A stretch of 64,000 nucleotides of DNA, taken from the NCBI RefSeq assembly GCF_052180275.1, contig NZ_CP197465.1:248001-312000 (forward strand), read 5' to 3'. Numbering within the stretch: the first letter of the stretch is position 1; each line of letters starts with the position of its first letter. Below, one piece after another: positions 18,324 through 26,874 of the stretch. The notes beneath the pieces were generated by a model that worked only from the letters and a program-made list of their open reading frames with translations, made no database searches and had not been told where the DNA came from. This DNA is from Kumtagia sp052180275. Its GTDB lineage: Bacteria > Pseudomonadota > Alphaproteobacteria > Rhizobiales > Rhizobiaceae. A program made the translations under genes and the position numbers.

Positions 18324-18620
18324 TTAAACGAGCGTTTCTAGGACCTCGTCGGAGACTCTACCCTGCAGCACAAATCGATTTGTGGAGCGGTCACGGGCCA
18401 TCCCGGCCGCGACGGAAGCATCGCGCTTCTCATTTTGTTTATATGTGTCCACTTCGCCCTTGATGACTCGTCCCGGTGATGCAGGCGAATGTGCCTCGGC
18501 ATCGCGTTGGACGTCTGCCCTCGTTACGAGGTGGGTAAAACCGGCACGAAACAGGGTCGCTGAGACGAACAGGGAAACAGCGGCGGCTACAGTGCCGGCA
18601 GCATAAAGAACGATTTCCAT
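18324..18620 (-). CDS. Small unknown membrane-anchored protein
   Basis: A 98-residue protein with one N-terminal transmembrane helix (YAAGTVAAAVSLFVSATLF) and a charged soluble tail. The ATG at 18620 is chosen because a perfect AGGAGG lies six bases upstream; a GTG two codons earlier falls between them. It is the first gene of a two-gene unit with 17058-18314. I find no family match by eye. Confidence 0.65.
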   Translation of the reverse strand: MEIVLYAAGTVAAAVSLFVSATLFRAGFTHLVTRADVQRDAEAHSPASPGRVIKGEVDTYKQNEKRDASVAAGMARDRSTNRFVLQGRVSDEVLETLV

Positions 18621-18993
18621 CTGCACCCTCCTGTCTCTCTGATTCGTTTTACGGTAGCACGCGAGTCAAGAAGAATCTTCTGCTTTTCCCGTCCATGTAT
18701 GACTTTTAACAACATGGTCAAGCCTTCGCAAATGTGAGCAAGGCAGAGCGAGCCCAATAAACGAGCTCCTCGCGCAATGCAATTGGCTGGCGTGGAGAAG
18801 CTCGCATTAGAAAAATCCATAGATAGGCGCCTGAACGCGGCCTAGCAGTCGTTCCACCGAGGGTGTGACGCACCCAATCATCAACGAAGAGCGGCTTCCT
18901 CGCGCGGCCCATGGAGCCCGATGAGTACGCCGACGAGCTGGCTTTCAAGATAGCCGTCATCGCACCGAGGCAGGGCATGACCTCGCCGCTCGA
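18621..18993. other. Intergenic region with promoter for the 18620 unit
   Basis: This holds the ribosome site of the small membrane gene and an AT-rich stretch around 18,640-18,720 that may be a promoter. Open frames here (for example 18718-18978 minus) have no ribosome site or recognisable protein pattern. Nothing else is seen. Confidence 0.4.
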
Positions 18994-20112
18994 CTACGAC
19001 ATCCCGCGATCAAATCGTTCTGCGATTTCAGAGGGCTCAAGCGTGGCTGGGTCATTTTTTTCCAGTAGGTCACTCAGCCGTGCAATCCATTGCGCCTTGC
19101 TCGCCCCATCAAGGTCGGATGCTTCAAACGGCAACGTTTCAAGATATCTCAGGAATGCCCTCACCTTCCCAGCCGTTTCGAAGGCCGTCGCAAGTTCGAC
19201 AAGATTGTTCCAGGTCTCGCGCTCACGATGCGAGGCTTCGGTAGCCCTCTCCTTCTCACGCATGGCCAGATCGCGGAGAGCTGCGGACTGTTGTCGTTTG
19301 GCTTCCTGCCGACTGAGATCTCCAATGCGACAAAAAATTTCGGCGACGATGTCAGGGACCATTTGCTCAACCGGCCGTCCTGGCTTGTCGATCCACCTAG
19401 CACTGTCGACTTCACATTCAACTAGACCGGTTGGCTCATATGAGACCGCCCAATCCCCTCGAAATTGATCCCAAATGGAAGGAGGACTGCTCTTCTTTAT
19501 CTTCGTGCGAATCTGCCTGAGCTTCTCTCTTGCTCTTACCTGCACCTGCCAGCCCGCTGTGTTCACCCCGATGAACCCGATACCAGTAGCCTCCAATTTA
19601 ACCCTTTCCAAGGAGAGCGCTGTGGCAATCATGTTCATTAACTGGAACGAGCGCTTTCCCGCTTCGCTTAGCGGCGCCATATGAATTTCCCGCTGTCTCG
19701 GATTTGCTACCGAGTAGCCCTGCTCGCGTCGGCGTCGTATTTCAGCCACCACGGGGTGATCACGAGCAGCAGCCTTTTGCAGCTGATTGTTAAGCCTTGC
19801 TTTGTGTTGGACCTTGGTTTGGCGACGCTTCGCTGCATCTTCCATGGCTGACGCATGGCCGGTGTACAAAGCTACCCTGGTTTGAGCGGTGGGGGGCAGG
19901 GCAGGCCTTGGCGGCAATTTTTTGCCGCTTTCAGCCTTAGCCCAATATCCGGACGGCGGTAGCGGAATACTGCTTTGCTTGCAGGCATTTCGCACCCTCC
20001 AGTATTCGCTGTCGTAGTGTGCGGCGACGGCCTTTAAGGGCATCGTCCAAACCTGATCGTACAATTCTTCTCTTGGGACTGAGATTTGCTCTCTCAACAC
20101 AACCTCGCTCAC
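18994..20112 (-). CDS. Unknown protein with N-terminal helix-turn-helix-like domain
   Basis: A roughly 372-residue protein. The N terminus (ISVPREELYDQVWTMPLKAV, then NACKQSSIPLPPSGYWAK and a Pro-rich linker) matches a widespread uncharacterised family of accessory-genome proteins in which a helix-turn-helix-like segment precedes a PP-x-GYWA-K motif. The C-terminal half is charged and helical, with a probable coiled coil around 250-320. The start is uncertain: the GTG at 20112 is given, a TTG at 20142 and other GTG codons are also open, and no ribosome site is strong. GC content is below the chromosome's. Confidence 0.68.
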   Translation of the reverse strand: MSEVVLREQISVPREELYDQVWTMPLKAVAAHYDSEYWRVRNACKQSSIPLPPSGYWAKAESGKKLPPRPALPPTAQTRVALYTGHASAMEDAAKRRQTKVQHKARLNNQLQKAAARDHPVVAEIRRRREQGYSVANPRQREIHMAPLSEAGKRSFQLMNMIATALSLERVKLEATGIGFIGVNTAGWQVQVRAREKLRQIRTKIKKSSPPSIWDQFRGDWAVSYEPTGLVECEVDSARWIDKPGRPVEQMVPDIVAEIFCRIGDLSRQEAKRQQSAALRDLAMREKERATEASHRERETWNNLVELATAFETAGKVRAFLRYLETLPFEASDLDGASKAQWIARLSDLLEKNDPATLEPSEIAERFDRGMS

Positions 20113-20180
20113 CTTAGCGGCACACGTCACGTGATGCCGCAACGATGCCAGCCCGCGGACTGCGAGGGAAGGTCACCCAC

Positions 20181-20230
20181 GCTCGTCCCGCTAAATCACC
20201 CGCCGGTCGTAGACGATCTTGTCGAGCCGT
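20181..20230 (-). pseudogene. Relic of the 3' end of the gene intact at 31333-31653
   Basis: About 50 bases align closely with the end of the minus-strand gene at 31333-31653. Both encode LDKIVYDRRVI, but here the next codon is TAG where the intact gene has TGG. Nothing upstream in this frame matches the rest of that gene. It is a degraded piece of a related phage or island gene. Confidence 0.7.
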
Positions 20231-20368
20231 GTGGCCGCAACGCCGCCGGCGTACTGACAATTACGTTGGGACTGCGCGATTCACAATATGCGTGTGGCAG
20301 GACTTGGCAACCCAGGAAAACGGATGCTTTATCCCTTCCGAGCAAAGGGCATAGGAACGGGGTTTGCT

Positions 20369-21667
20369 ATGGCAATCTTCTATCGCAATCAAATCGCATC
20401 CGGACCGGGGGTCTTTCAGCTCGGCGGATCAATTGACGGTATTTATATAACCGCCAAGGGCGGCCAGGTTTCCACCAACACAGACGCGATAATCGGTCTG
20501 GGCTCTAACAATGTCGTAACGGTCTATGGCTTCGTAGAAGGTGAGCTGTCGGGAATACGGCTCGGAGACGACGTCAACCAGGACGGCAACCATACAGTCC
20601 ATATCGGCAAGAGCGGAGACGTTTATGGACGCGTCGACGGCATTCATATCGATGCGCACGATTCGAACGTGCGCAACGATGGTGCGGTATTCGGCCGGGA
20701 GACGGGCATCGAACTCAACGCCAGCATCGGCACGAGCCGCCTCGTCAATTCCGGTACGATCCTGAGCGACACGGAAGGCATTCGTAGCACCGGCGCCCAG
20801 ACCCTGATCATCGAGAACACCGGCATGATCTTCGGACTGACTCGCGCCATCGCCACATTTGGCGGCGCCACCGCGCTCATCACCAACACAGGAGAGATTG
20901 TCGGCGAAATCTACCTCGACTCCGGCAACGATGTTTACAACGGCACCAACGGACGTGTCAGCGGCCACATCAGCTGCTTCGGCGGCAACGACACCGTCTA
21001 CGCCGGCGTCGACAACGACTACATCGACGGCATGGGTGGCAACGATATCCTCAATGGCGGCCTCGGTGCTGACCGCATGATTGGCGGATCAGGAAACGAT
21101 ACATTCTACGTCGACAACATCGGCGACCTGATCGTCGAGGGCAGCGGCGAGGGCAGCGATATCGTAGCTACGACGATAAGCTATAGGCTCGCGGCCGGTG
21201 CCTCCGTCGAGCGCATGAACACGACAAGCCAGGGTGGCGCATCCGCCATCAATCTGACCGGCAACGAGTTCACGCAGACTCTGATTGGCAATGCCGGCGA
21301 CAACCGGCTAGAAGGCCGCGAAGGCAATGACACGCTGTACGGGCTGGGCGGCAAGGACACCTTCGTCTTCAACACGAAGCTCGGTGCGACGAACATCGAC
21401 ACGATAGCGGACTTCAACGTTGCCGACGATCGGTTCCTGCTCTCCGATGCGGTGTTCAAGGCGCTGAACCCGGGCGCGCTGGCGTCGGGCTATTTCCGCG
21501 CCAACACCACCGGCCTGGCGCAGGACGCCAACGACCACATCATCTACGAAACCGATACCGGAAAGCTGTTCTACGACGCCGACGGTTTGGGCGGCGCGGC
21601 CGGGATCCAGTTTGCCAAGCTGGCTGTCGGCCTCAGTTTGACCAATGCGGACTTTGCGGTTGCTTAA
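20369..21667 (+). CDS. RTX-type calcium-binding protein, probably exported by type I secretion
   Basis: A 432-residue acidic protein without an N-terminal signal peptide. Residues about 60-185 contain repeated V-x-N-x-G-x-I units (VRNDGAVFG, LVNSGTILS, IENTGMIFG, ITNTGEIVG) that predict a beta-helix. RTX nonapeptide repeats follow at about 205-255 (GGNDTVYAG, GGNDILNGG, GSGNDTFYV) and 305-335. The C terminus (AGIQFAKLAVGLSLTNADF) is the usual type I secretion tail. The ATG at 20369 is chosen over 20288 because the earlier 27 residues are not protein-like. No ABC exporter genes are nearby. The gene is bracketed by relics of phage genes at 20.2 and 21.7 kb. Confidence 0.87.
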   Translation: MAIFYRNQIASGPGVFQLGGSIDGIYITAKGGQVSTNTDAIIGLGSNNVVTVYGFVEGELSGIRLGDDVNQDGNHTVHIGKSGDVYGRVDGIHIDAHDSNVRNDGAVFGRETGIELNASIGTSRLVNSGTILSDTEGIRSTGAQTLIIENTGMIFGLTRAIATFGGATALITNTGEIVGEIYLDSGNDVYNGTNGRVSGHISCFGGNDTVYAGVDNDYIDGMGGNDILNGGLGADRMIGGSGNDTFYVDNIGDLIVEGSGEGSDIVATTISYRLAAGASVERMNTTSQGGASAINLTGNEFTQTLIGNAGDNRLEGREGNDTLYGLGGKDTFVFNTKLGATNIDTIADFNVADDRFLLSDAVFKALNPGALASGYFRANTTGLAQDANDHIIYETDTGKLFYDADGLGGAAGIQFAKLAVGLSLTNADFAVA

Positions 21668-21671
21668 TTTG

Positions 21672-21718
21672 ATGGTCTCGGGCTGGGACAAGCGACCACC
21701 TCAATACGAGCCGGATCT
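21672..21718 (+). pseudogene. Relic of the 5' end of the small gene intact at 34711-34836
   Basis: The start of this frame reads MVSGWDK then PP, E and PD in the same spacing as the 41-residue membrane protein at 34711-34836. The match ends after about 15 codons and the transmembrane part is missing. The frame runs on without similarity to a TAA near 21,824. Four bases separate it from the RTX gene stop. Confidence 0.65.
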
Positions 21719-21853
21719 CCGTCGCTCAAGTGTGCATGCGGTACCCGGAAGCAGACACTCGTTCAGCCTAGAAGCGAAGGTTCGTTTCGTGCCTTCCGAC
21801 AGCGTCCGCATCGCCACGACTTAACTGATTGCGGGCCCCTTTTTTCGCCCTTA

Positions 21854-22384
21854 TCAGTCGTAGTCCTGCCACCTGCGCAGATCCGTCTGGTCATGGTAGG
21901 CCATGCGATCCGGCGTGGTGATGAACTCCATCGTCGTGCCCCACGGCATGCGGCAATAGCAGACCTTGTTTCCAAGACCTTTCTCGGTTGCATAGGGGAT
22001 AGCGCGCGGCGCGGTGAGAGGGGTGCCTCCAGCCTTTTCGAAGCGCTCGACCGATGCGTCGATATCGTCGGTGTAGAGAGCGAAGTGCGTGATGCCAAAG
22101 TCGCTCGCCCGGATTGGCTGGGCTTGCTCGGGGCCGTGCATTTCGAAGAGTTCGATATCAGGTCCGGTTCCGATCTTGACCATAGCCTGCGCGCGCACGA
22201 CCGTTCCGGGGAAAGCGCCGACGGCCCGCTCGAATTCGGGTCCCTGCCGCGGCGGATCCTCCGGTCCGAAGGACTGGTAGATCACCTGGCCGCCGAAAGC
22301 CTCCACCAGGAACGATTTTGCTGCTTCTATGTCAGGCACCGTGATGCCGATATGATTGACGCCGCGAATGACGGGTGCGGTCAT
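21854..22384 (-). CDS. VOC superfamily (glyoxalase/dioxygenase-like) protein
   Basis: A 176-residue protein with paired VOC modules: VNHIGITVPDIEAAKSFLVE at the N terminus and THFALYTDDIDASVERFEKA in the middle. Metal-ligand candidates are the early His, a Glu in IELFEMHG and a Glu near the end (TMEFITTP). Members include glyoxalases, epimerases and ring-cleaving dioxygenases. It is the last gene of the minus-strand enzyme cluster that starts at 25500. The substrate is unknown. Confidence 0.85.
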   Translation of the reverse strand: MTAPVIRGVNHIGITVPDIEAAKSFLVEAFGGQVIYQSFGPEDPPRQGPEFERAVGAFPGTVVRAQAMVKIGTGPDIELFEMHGPEQAQPIRASDFGITHFALYTDDIDASVERFEKAGGTPLTAPRAIPYATEKGLGNKVCYCRMPWGTTMEFITTPDRMAYHDQTDLRRWQDYD

Positions 22385-22444
22385 GACAGTTTCCTTTCTT
22401 GTTTAGTCGATCCGCCCGGCCCACGACGGCACGGGCGCTGAGTT

Positions 22445-23293
22445 TCAATTGGCCTTGAGGAAATCGATTAGAGCGGCCGCCACTTCAGTCGGCCGCTCGT
22501 CCGCGACATAGTGGCTGCACCGCGCAATCGAGCCGCCCGTCACATTGCTGGCGAACTCCTTGAGCATCGGAACCATATGCGCACCGAAGCGCTGATCCCC
22601 GCCGAGACCTAACACCGGTATCTCGAGCGGTCGCTTCTTGTACTCAAGCGCGGCCGCATGGTCGGCGTCGAGGGTTCGATACCATTCCATGCCGCCGCGC
22701 GTGCGGCCAGGAAGAGCCATCGCTTTCGCGTAGATCTCGATGTCCGCCGGATTGAAGGTGCTGTGATCGTAGAACCGCTCAGCCATAAAGGTCGAGATAT
22801 AGTCATATTCACGGCCATGGATCAGGCGTTCGGGCAGATCCCGGTTCACATGGAAGCCGAAGTGCCAGAGCCTTGCGGTCGTCGCCTCCCATCCGGTCCA
22901 GCCGGGAAGCGGAACGTCGAGGACGGCCAGGTGGGTCACGGCTTCCCGATGGAGGGCGGCCTGCGGCAGGGCGACCATTCCGCCGATGTCATGGCCGCAC
23001 ACCGCGTAGCGTTCATGCCCAAGCGCAACCATGACTTCATGCGCGTCGCGCGCCATCGTCGCCTTGTCATAGCCGCCCTGCGGGCAGTCGGAAAAGCCCG
23101 CGCCGCGCAGATCGATGGCCACCACGCCGAAATGCTCGGCCAGCAGCGGCATCACATGGTGCCATTCCCACCATGTCTCCGGCCAGCCATGCAGCAGAAG
23201 GATCGGCGAGCCCGAGCCTCCCGTGACGGCGTTGATCCTGATGCCATTCACCGGCACCAGTTGCTGGGTAAACCCCTTCAAAGCTGCGATCAT
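22445..23293 (-). CDS. Alpha/beta hydrolase (epoxide hydrolase or haloalkane/haloacetate dehalogenase-like)
   Basis: A 282-residue alpha/beta hydrolase. The oxyanion loop reads LLHGWPETWWEWHHVMP, and the nucleophile elbow is CGHDIGGMVAL with an aspartate nucleophile, as in epoxide hydrolases and haloacetate dehalogenases rather than serine esterases. A cap domain follows (about 130-215), and the catalytic His is in ARCSHYVADERP. It lies 60 bases upstream of the VOC gene in the same cluster. The Asp nucleophile is seen; the substrate is inferred only by family. Confidence 0.87.
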   Translation of the reverse strand: MIAALKGFTQQLVPVNGIRINAVTGGSGSPILLLHGWPETWWEWHHVMPLLAEHFGVVAIDLRGAGFSDCPQGGYDKATMARDAHEVMVALGHERYAVCGHDIGGMVALPQAALHREAVTHLAVLDVPLPGWTGWEATTARLWHFGFHVNRDLPERLIHGREYDYISTFMAERFYDHSTFNPADIEIYAKAMALPGRTRGGMEWYRTLDADHAAALEYKKRPLEIPVLGLGGDQRFGAHMVPMLKEFASNVTGGSIARCSHYVADERPTEVAAALIDFLKAN

Positions 23294-23344
23294 GATTGCT
23301 TTCCAGTCAGACGTTGACGTTCAAACAGGGCTCTTGGCCAGCGC

Positions 23345-24169
23345 TCAGGGCTGGTCGAAATCAGTGGCGATCGTAATGTCGTGCCACGCGTCGATATCGC
23401 TGCGGAAGGCAGCCAGCTTTCGCTCGGCGATCGCATGCGCGGCCGGGCCGAGCGGCAGGTGAAGGGGGGCGTCATCGGCGTCGACGGCCTTCAGGATCAC
23501 AGCGATCGCCTTGTCGGGATCGCCCGCCTGATTGCCGTCGTTGGTGTCGCGATAGTGCTTGCGCGAGCTCGCGGCATATTCCGGCATCTCGTTGGCCGCC
23601 ATTATGATCGAACGGCCAAGGAAATCGGTGCGAAACGGACCAGGCTCGACGATCAGCACGCGAATGCCCAAAGGCTCCAGCTCGCCGGCGAGCGCTTCGG
23701 AAATCCCTTCCACGGCAAATTTGGCGGCGTGGTAATAGCCGCCGCCGCCGCGGCCCTCGATGCCCGCGCCGGACGACATGTTGACGATCGTTCCCCCCGA
23801 ACGTCGCAGGACGGGCAGGGCGGCTCTGGTGGTTTCGATCAGGCCGAAGACGTTCACCTCGAACATCGGCCGATACTCCTCGGGCGCGCCTTCCTCGATC
23901 GCGCCGAACAATGCGTAGCCGGCATTGTTCACGAGCACGTCAAACCCGCCAAAGGTCTCGACCGCCTTTGCGACCGCTGCCTTGGCAGCCGCCGCATCGG
24001 TCACGTCCAGTGGCAAGGTCATCATCCGGTCACCGAAAGGCTCGGCCATGTCCTCGATCGTCTTGACATTGCGGGCCGTCGCGATGATCCGATCGCCGCG
24101 CTGTGCCGCAGCGAGCGCGAGCCGCTGGCCAAAGCCGCTCGAGCAGCCTGTGATGAGCCAGGTTTTCAT
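23345..24169 (-). CDS. SDR family oxidoreductase
   Basis: A 274-residue classical SDR. The N-terminal motif TGCSSGFGQ (TGxxxGxG) is at about 7-15, NNAG near 88, and the active-site Ser in NMSSGAG precedes YYHAAKFAVEGISEAL. The IGRxxL-type variation and the length are those of the retinol-dehydrogenase-like/YusZ subgroup common in catabolic clusters. The ATG at 24169 is the first residue of the family pattern MKTWLITGCSSG. It is cotranscribed with the hydrolase at 22445-23293 (51-base gap). Confidence 0.88.
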   Translation of the reverse strand: MKTWLITGCSSGFGQRLALAAAQRGDRIIATARNVKTIEDMAEPFGDRMMTLPLDVTDAAAAKAAVAKAVETFGGFDVLVNNAGYALFGAIEEGAPEEYRPMFEVNVFGLIETTRAALPVLRRSGGTIVNMSSGAGIEGRGGGGYYHAAKFAVEGISEALAGELEPLGIRVLIVEPGPFRTDFLGRSIIMAANEMPEYAASSRKHYRDTNDGNQAGDPDKAIAVILKAVDADDAPLHLPLGPAAHAIAERKLAAFRSDIDAWHDITIATDFDQP

Positions 24170-24303
24170 GACTTCTTCTCCAAGTTGTTTTCAAACGACA
24201 CCACGGTGTCGCCGCCGCGAACTCATGGCTTTCAACTTCAATGGCAGGGCGCAGACCGAGAGAGATCGGCGGCCTGCGCAGTCGACAGGCATCGATGCGC
24301 CGC

Positions 24304-24606
24304 TCAGAGCGGCTCCACGATGCTGCGCTGCGGTTTGAGGGCGGTGACGATGTCGATATCCGCCATGACATGGGCGGTCTCCGGCGAATTGAGCGCCGCT
24401 TCCATGGCGGCTTCGTCGCGGAAGTTGACGACGCCAACCGCGGTTAGCCCGGCGCCATCACCTTGCGGAAAGAACCCGCCGGCACTGACCAGCCCGTAAG
24501 GTCCCCAGCTTTCCCGCACGAGCGGGAAGTGCACGTTGATCCAATAATCGCGGTCGAACGGCGTTTGCGCATCGCCTGCATAGGTCACCAGCATCGTAAT
24601 CATCAT
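24304..24606 (-). CDS. EthD family protein
   Basis: A 100-residue dimeric alpha-beta barrel protein of the EthD family (MITMLVTYAG, FDRDYWINVHFPLVRESWG). EthD-like proteins accompany oxygenases and other catabolic enzymes and may act on unstable intermediates. The start at 24606 is preferred because a GAGGA ribosome site lies five bases upstream; an ATG at 24618 would contain that site. It sits between the SDR gene and the exported hydrolase gene of the cluster. Confidence 0.82.
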   Translation of the reverse strand: MMITMLVTYAGDAQTPFDRDYWINVHFPLVRESWGPYGLVSAGGFFPQGDGAGLTAVGVVNFRDEAAMEAALNSPETAHVMADIDIVTALKPQRSIVEPL

Positions 24607-24747
24607 CGAAGTCCTCATTTGCGATTGTCAGACCGAGACCCGCGCCGACGAGTTGGCCGGTCGCGATGCCGAAGCCACAGGGGTGGCTTCGGCGCATGGG
24701 TCACGAAACCTTCCGCAGCCCTGAGCCTGAACATCGGGGCATCGGCT

Positions 24748-25500
24748 TCATTTGCTCGCCGCTTCGGCGATGACATCGGCGATTTCGCGCGGATGCGAGA
24801 TATAAACCGCATGGCTGGCACCGGGCACCTCGGTGACCTTCGCACTTGCCCGCTTGTACATAGACCGCTCCGCCTCGGCGCCGACAGCCATGTCCAGCCC
24901 GGCCACGATGCCGTAGCTCGGCTTGGTCTTCCAGGCCGCGTGCTGCGTCTTGGTTCCGAGGATCTTCGCCGAAACCGGCACCTGCGAGTCAGTCATGAAA
25001 TCCGTCTCGGCCTTGGACAGGTCAGCGGCGAAGCCGGCCCGGAACTTCGCGGGATCGAACAGCAGGAAGCCGTCAGAAGTCGGCTTGAACGCGTCCGCGG
25101 TCGGACTCGGCCACTTCTCAAACACATCGCCTACGCCCTCGCCAACATCCGGGACGATGGCCGCGACATAGACAAGTGCCGAAACCTTCGGGTCTACGCC
25201 GGCTTCGGTGATGATCTGACCACCATAGCTGTGGCCGACAAGGACGACCGGCCCATTTTGCTGCTCGATAGCGCGGTGAACCGCCTGAACGTCATCCGCC
25301 AGCGAAGTGTTCGGTTCCTGAACGACCGTGACTTTCAAGCCCTTGGCAACCAGGCGCTCATAAACGCCCCTCCAGCCGCTGCCATCGACCAACGCGCCAT
25401 GGACCAAAATCACATTTTGGGCCGGCTGCGCGAAAGCGGAGGGCGCGCCGAACACCACTGCAAGAGCCGCAGCACCGAGATAGAGAGACTTGAGAGACAT
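24748..25500 (-). CDS. Exported alpha/beta fold hydrolase
   Basis: A 250-residue hydrolase with a signal peptide (MSLKSLYLGAAALAVVFG then APSAFAQ). The oxyanion loop is LVHGALVDGSGW and the nucleophile elbow is LVGHSYGGQII with serine near 92. The catalytic His is in VPGASHAVYISHP. This subgroup (EstC/salicylate-esterase-like, MhpC-like) is widespread in rhizobia. It is the first gene of the minus-strand cluster and is divergent from the LysR gene, 139 bases apart. Confidence 0.87.
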   Translation of the reverse strand: MSLKSLYLGAAALAVVFGAPSAFAQPAQNVILVHGALVDGSGWRGVYERLVAKGLKVTVVQEPNTSLADDVQAVHRAIEQQNGPVVLVGHSYGGQIITEAGVDPKVSALVYVAAIVPDVGEGVGDVFEKWPSPTADAFKPTSDGFLLFDPAKFRAGFAADLSKAETDFMTDSQVPVSAKILGTKTQHAAWKTKPSYGIVAGLDMAVGAEAERSMYKRASAKVTEVPGASHAVYISHPREIADVIAEAASK

Positions 25501-25541
25501 TTGCCGATCCTTCCGAATGATATGAGGTGATACACGAGAGA

Positions 25542-25581
25542 CGGTCCGATGGACCGATGGCAGGAATCTAGGTGCTTAGAT
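25542..25581. promoter_or_regulatory. Dyad symmetries between the LysR gene and the divergent cluster
   Basis: Two interrupted inverted repeats lie in the 139-base divergent region: cggtcc-gat-ggaccg at 25542-25556 and atcta-N6-tagat at 25566-25581. LysR regulators bind such interrupted dyads near their own promoter. An AT-rich stretch follows at 25,582-25,612. Assignment as operators is inference. Confidence 0.45.
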
Positions 25582-25639
25582 TTGTTCTTTAACTGACATA
25601 AATGTATTCTCGGCGTTCAGTTTTGTGTGGGTAGTCGCG

Positions 25640-26500
25640 ATGGAATGGAGTGACGTCAGAATCTTTCTTGCTGTTGCGCGATCCGGCACGCTCGGCGGCG
25701 CCGCGCGTTCTCTTCAGACAAGCCATCCGACCGTCGGCAGGCGCCTTCGCTCACTTGAGCAGGCTATCGGTCACACGCTCTTCCAGCGGACCGTGGACGG
25801 TCTTGTCCTGACCGAAGAGGGCCACGGGATCATCGCGCTGGCGGAGCAGATGGAAGAGGGCGCGCTAGCCATGGAGCGCCGGCTTGCGGGGCAGGAGAAG
25901 AATCTCAAAGGCAGTCTGCGCATTTCATCCGCGGACTGGTTCGGGGCCTATGTCCTGCCTCCCATCCTAGCGGATTTCTCGAAAGCCTACCCCAATGTCG
26001 ACGCCGAGATCCTGACCGGCACGCGCTTGTTCAACCTCGCCCAGCGGGAGGCCGACGTCGCTTTCCGTATCGTTCCGTTCAACACTGCCGATGTCGTTCA
26101 GCGGCGGCTCTTCAGGCTTGAATACGGCGTCTACATCGCCGAGGAGTCGCCTGATCCCAAATATGGCGACGGGACCGGTTTCCGGTTGATTACCCACGAT
26201 ACGTCGACCGGGCAGTTCCCCGATATCGCCTGGCTCATCGAGAGTTTCCCCAATGCGAGACCGGTCCTGCGATCGAACAACCGCAACGTCCAGGGGCGCA
26301 TGTGCAGACAAGGGGTCGGGATCGCCGTCCTGCCCCGCATAGTCGGCAATCAGATCCCGGGTATCCGCAGACTGGAACTGCCGACGCCGCCGCCGGCGCG
26401 AGACATCTGGATGGGATATCACCGGGACCTACGGCGTCTCCAGCGTCTTCGCGCGTTCATCTCGACGGTATCGGACCATCTCGTGAACGCGACCGCATGA
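25640..26500 (+). CDS. LysR family transcriptional regulator
   Basis: A 286-residue LTTR. The N-terminal winged helix-turn-helix (WSDVRIFLAVARSGTLGGAA, then TVGRRLRSLEQAIGHTLFQR) is followed by the substrate-binding domain from about 90. The ATG at 25640 is chosen; an upstream GTG frame adds five residues. It faces the hydrolase-EthD-SDR-hydrolase-VOC cluster, so it most likely controls that cluster in response to one of its substrates. Confidence 0.92.
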   Translation: MEWSDVRIFLAVARSGTLGGAARSLQTSHPTVGRRLRSLEQAIGHTLFQRTVDGLVLTEEGHGIIALAEQMEEGALAMERRLAGQEKNLKGSLRISSADWFGAYVLPPILADFSKAYPNVDAEILTGTRLFNLAQREADVAFRIVPFNTADVVQRRLFRLEYGVYIAEESPDPKYGDGTGFRLITHDTSTGQFPDIAWLIESFPNARPVLRSNNRNVQGRMCRQGVGIAVLPRIVGNQIPGIRRLELPTPPPARDIWMGYHRDLRRLQRLRAFISTVSDHLVNATA

Positions 26501-26816
26501 TGTGCGGCCCCGGACCGGCGGTTGGCGCATGACAGCGATTGCGAAGTCAGGCCACCTCGCGGCAAAGCTCATCGATCACCTGCCAGTGTAAGCCCTGCTC
26601 CTTCAGCCCCAGGCTCGCTCATCCTTAGTTAGCGCGCCGCAATGTCCGTTCGGACGTTCATGGCCGAAGAACCAGTCGGTCAGCTTCCCAACTCTGCCGC
26701 CAATCGGAACTGGACGAACGGCAGGCTTTAGTCGGTTGTGGAAGCATCCCGCGCGGCGGCAATGGGGTCGGAAACGGTCGTTCGATGCAGCGTGCATCAT
26801 CCGTGCGTGGCGCCCA
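26501..26816. other. Intergenic, no gene seen
   Basis: This follows the LysR stop. Frames here overlap the terminator hairpin at 26.8 kb and show no protein pattern. It is probably the degraded junction between the enzyme cluster and phage-related DNA. Confidence 0.4.
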
Positions 26817-26848
26817 ACAAAAAGCCCCGCCTGCCTGAGCCAGCGGGA
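26817..26848 (-). terminator. Intrinsic terminator, relic copy of the prophage one at 36.05 kb
   Basis: Read on the minus strand, a GC stem (cccgc/gcggg) with a 12-base loop runs into a T-run. The sequence and its flank (atattg, then a gcgtcggg segment) closely match the terminator downstream of the holin gene at 36054-36084, including bases outside the hairpin. Confidence 0.68.
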
Positions 26849-26874
26849 CGACAATATTGGCGTCGGGAAGATGA

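Noticed and set aside
18718..18978. 86-codon minus-strand frame
   Set aside because: No ribosome site, unusual composition and no recognisable pattern.
18911..19468. Plus-strand frame beginning MEPDEYADELAFKIAV
   Set aside because: The first codons look protein-like, but the rest is antisense to the 18994-20112 gene and there is no ribosome site. It might be a short relic, but I cannot support it.
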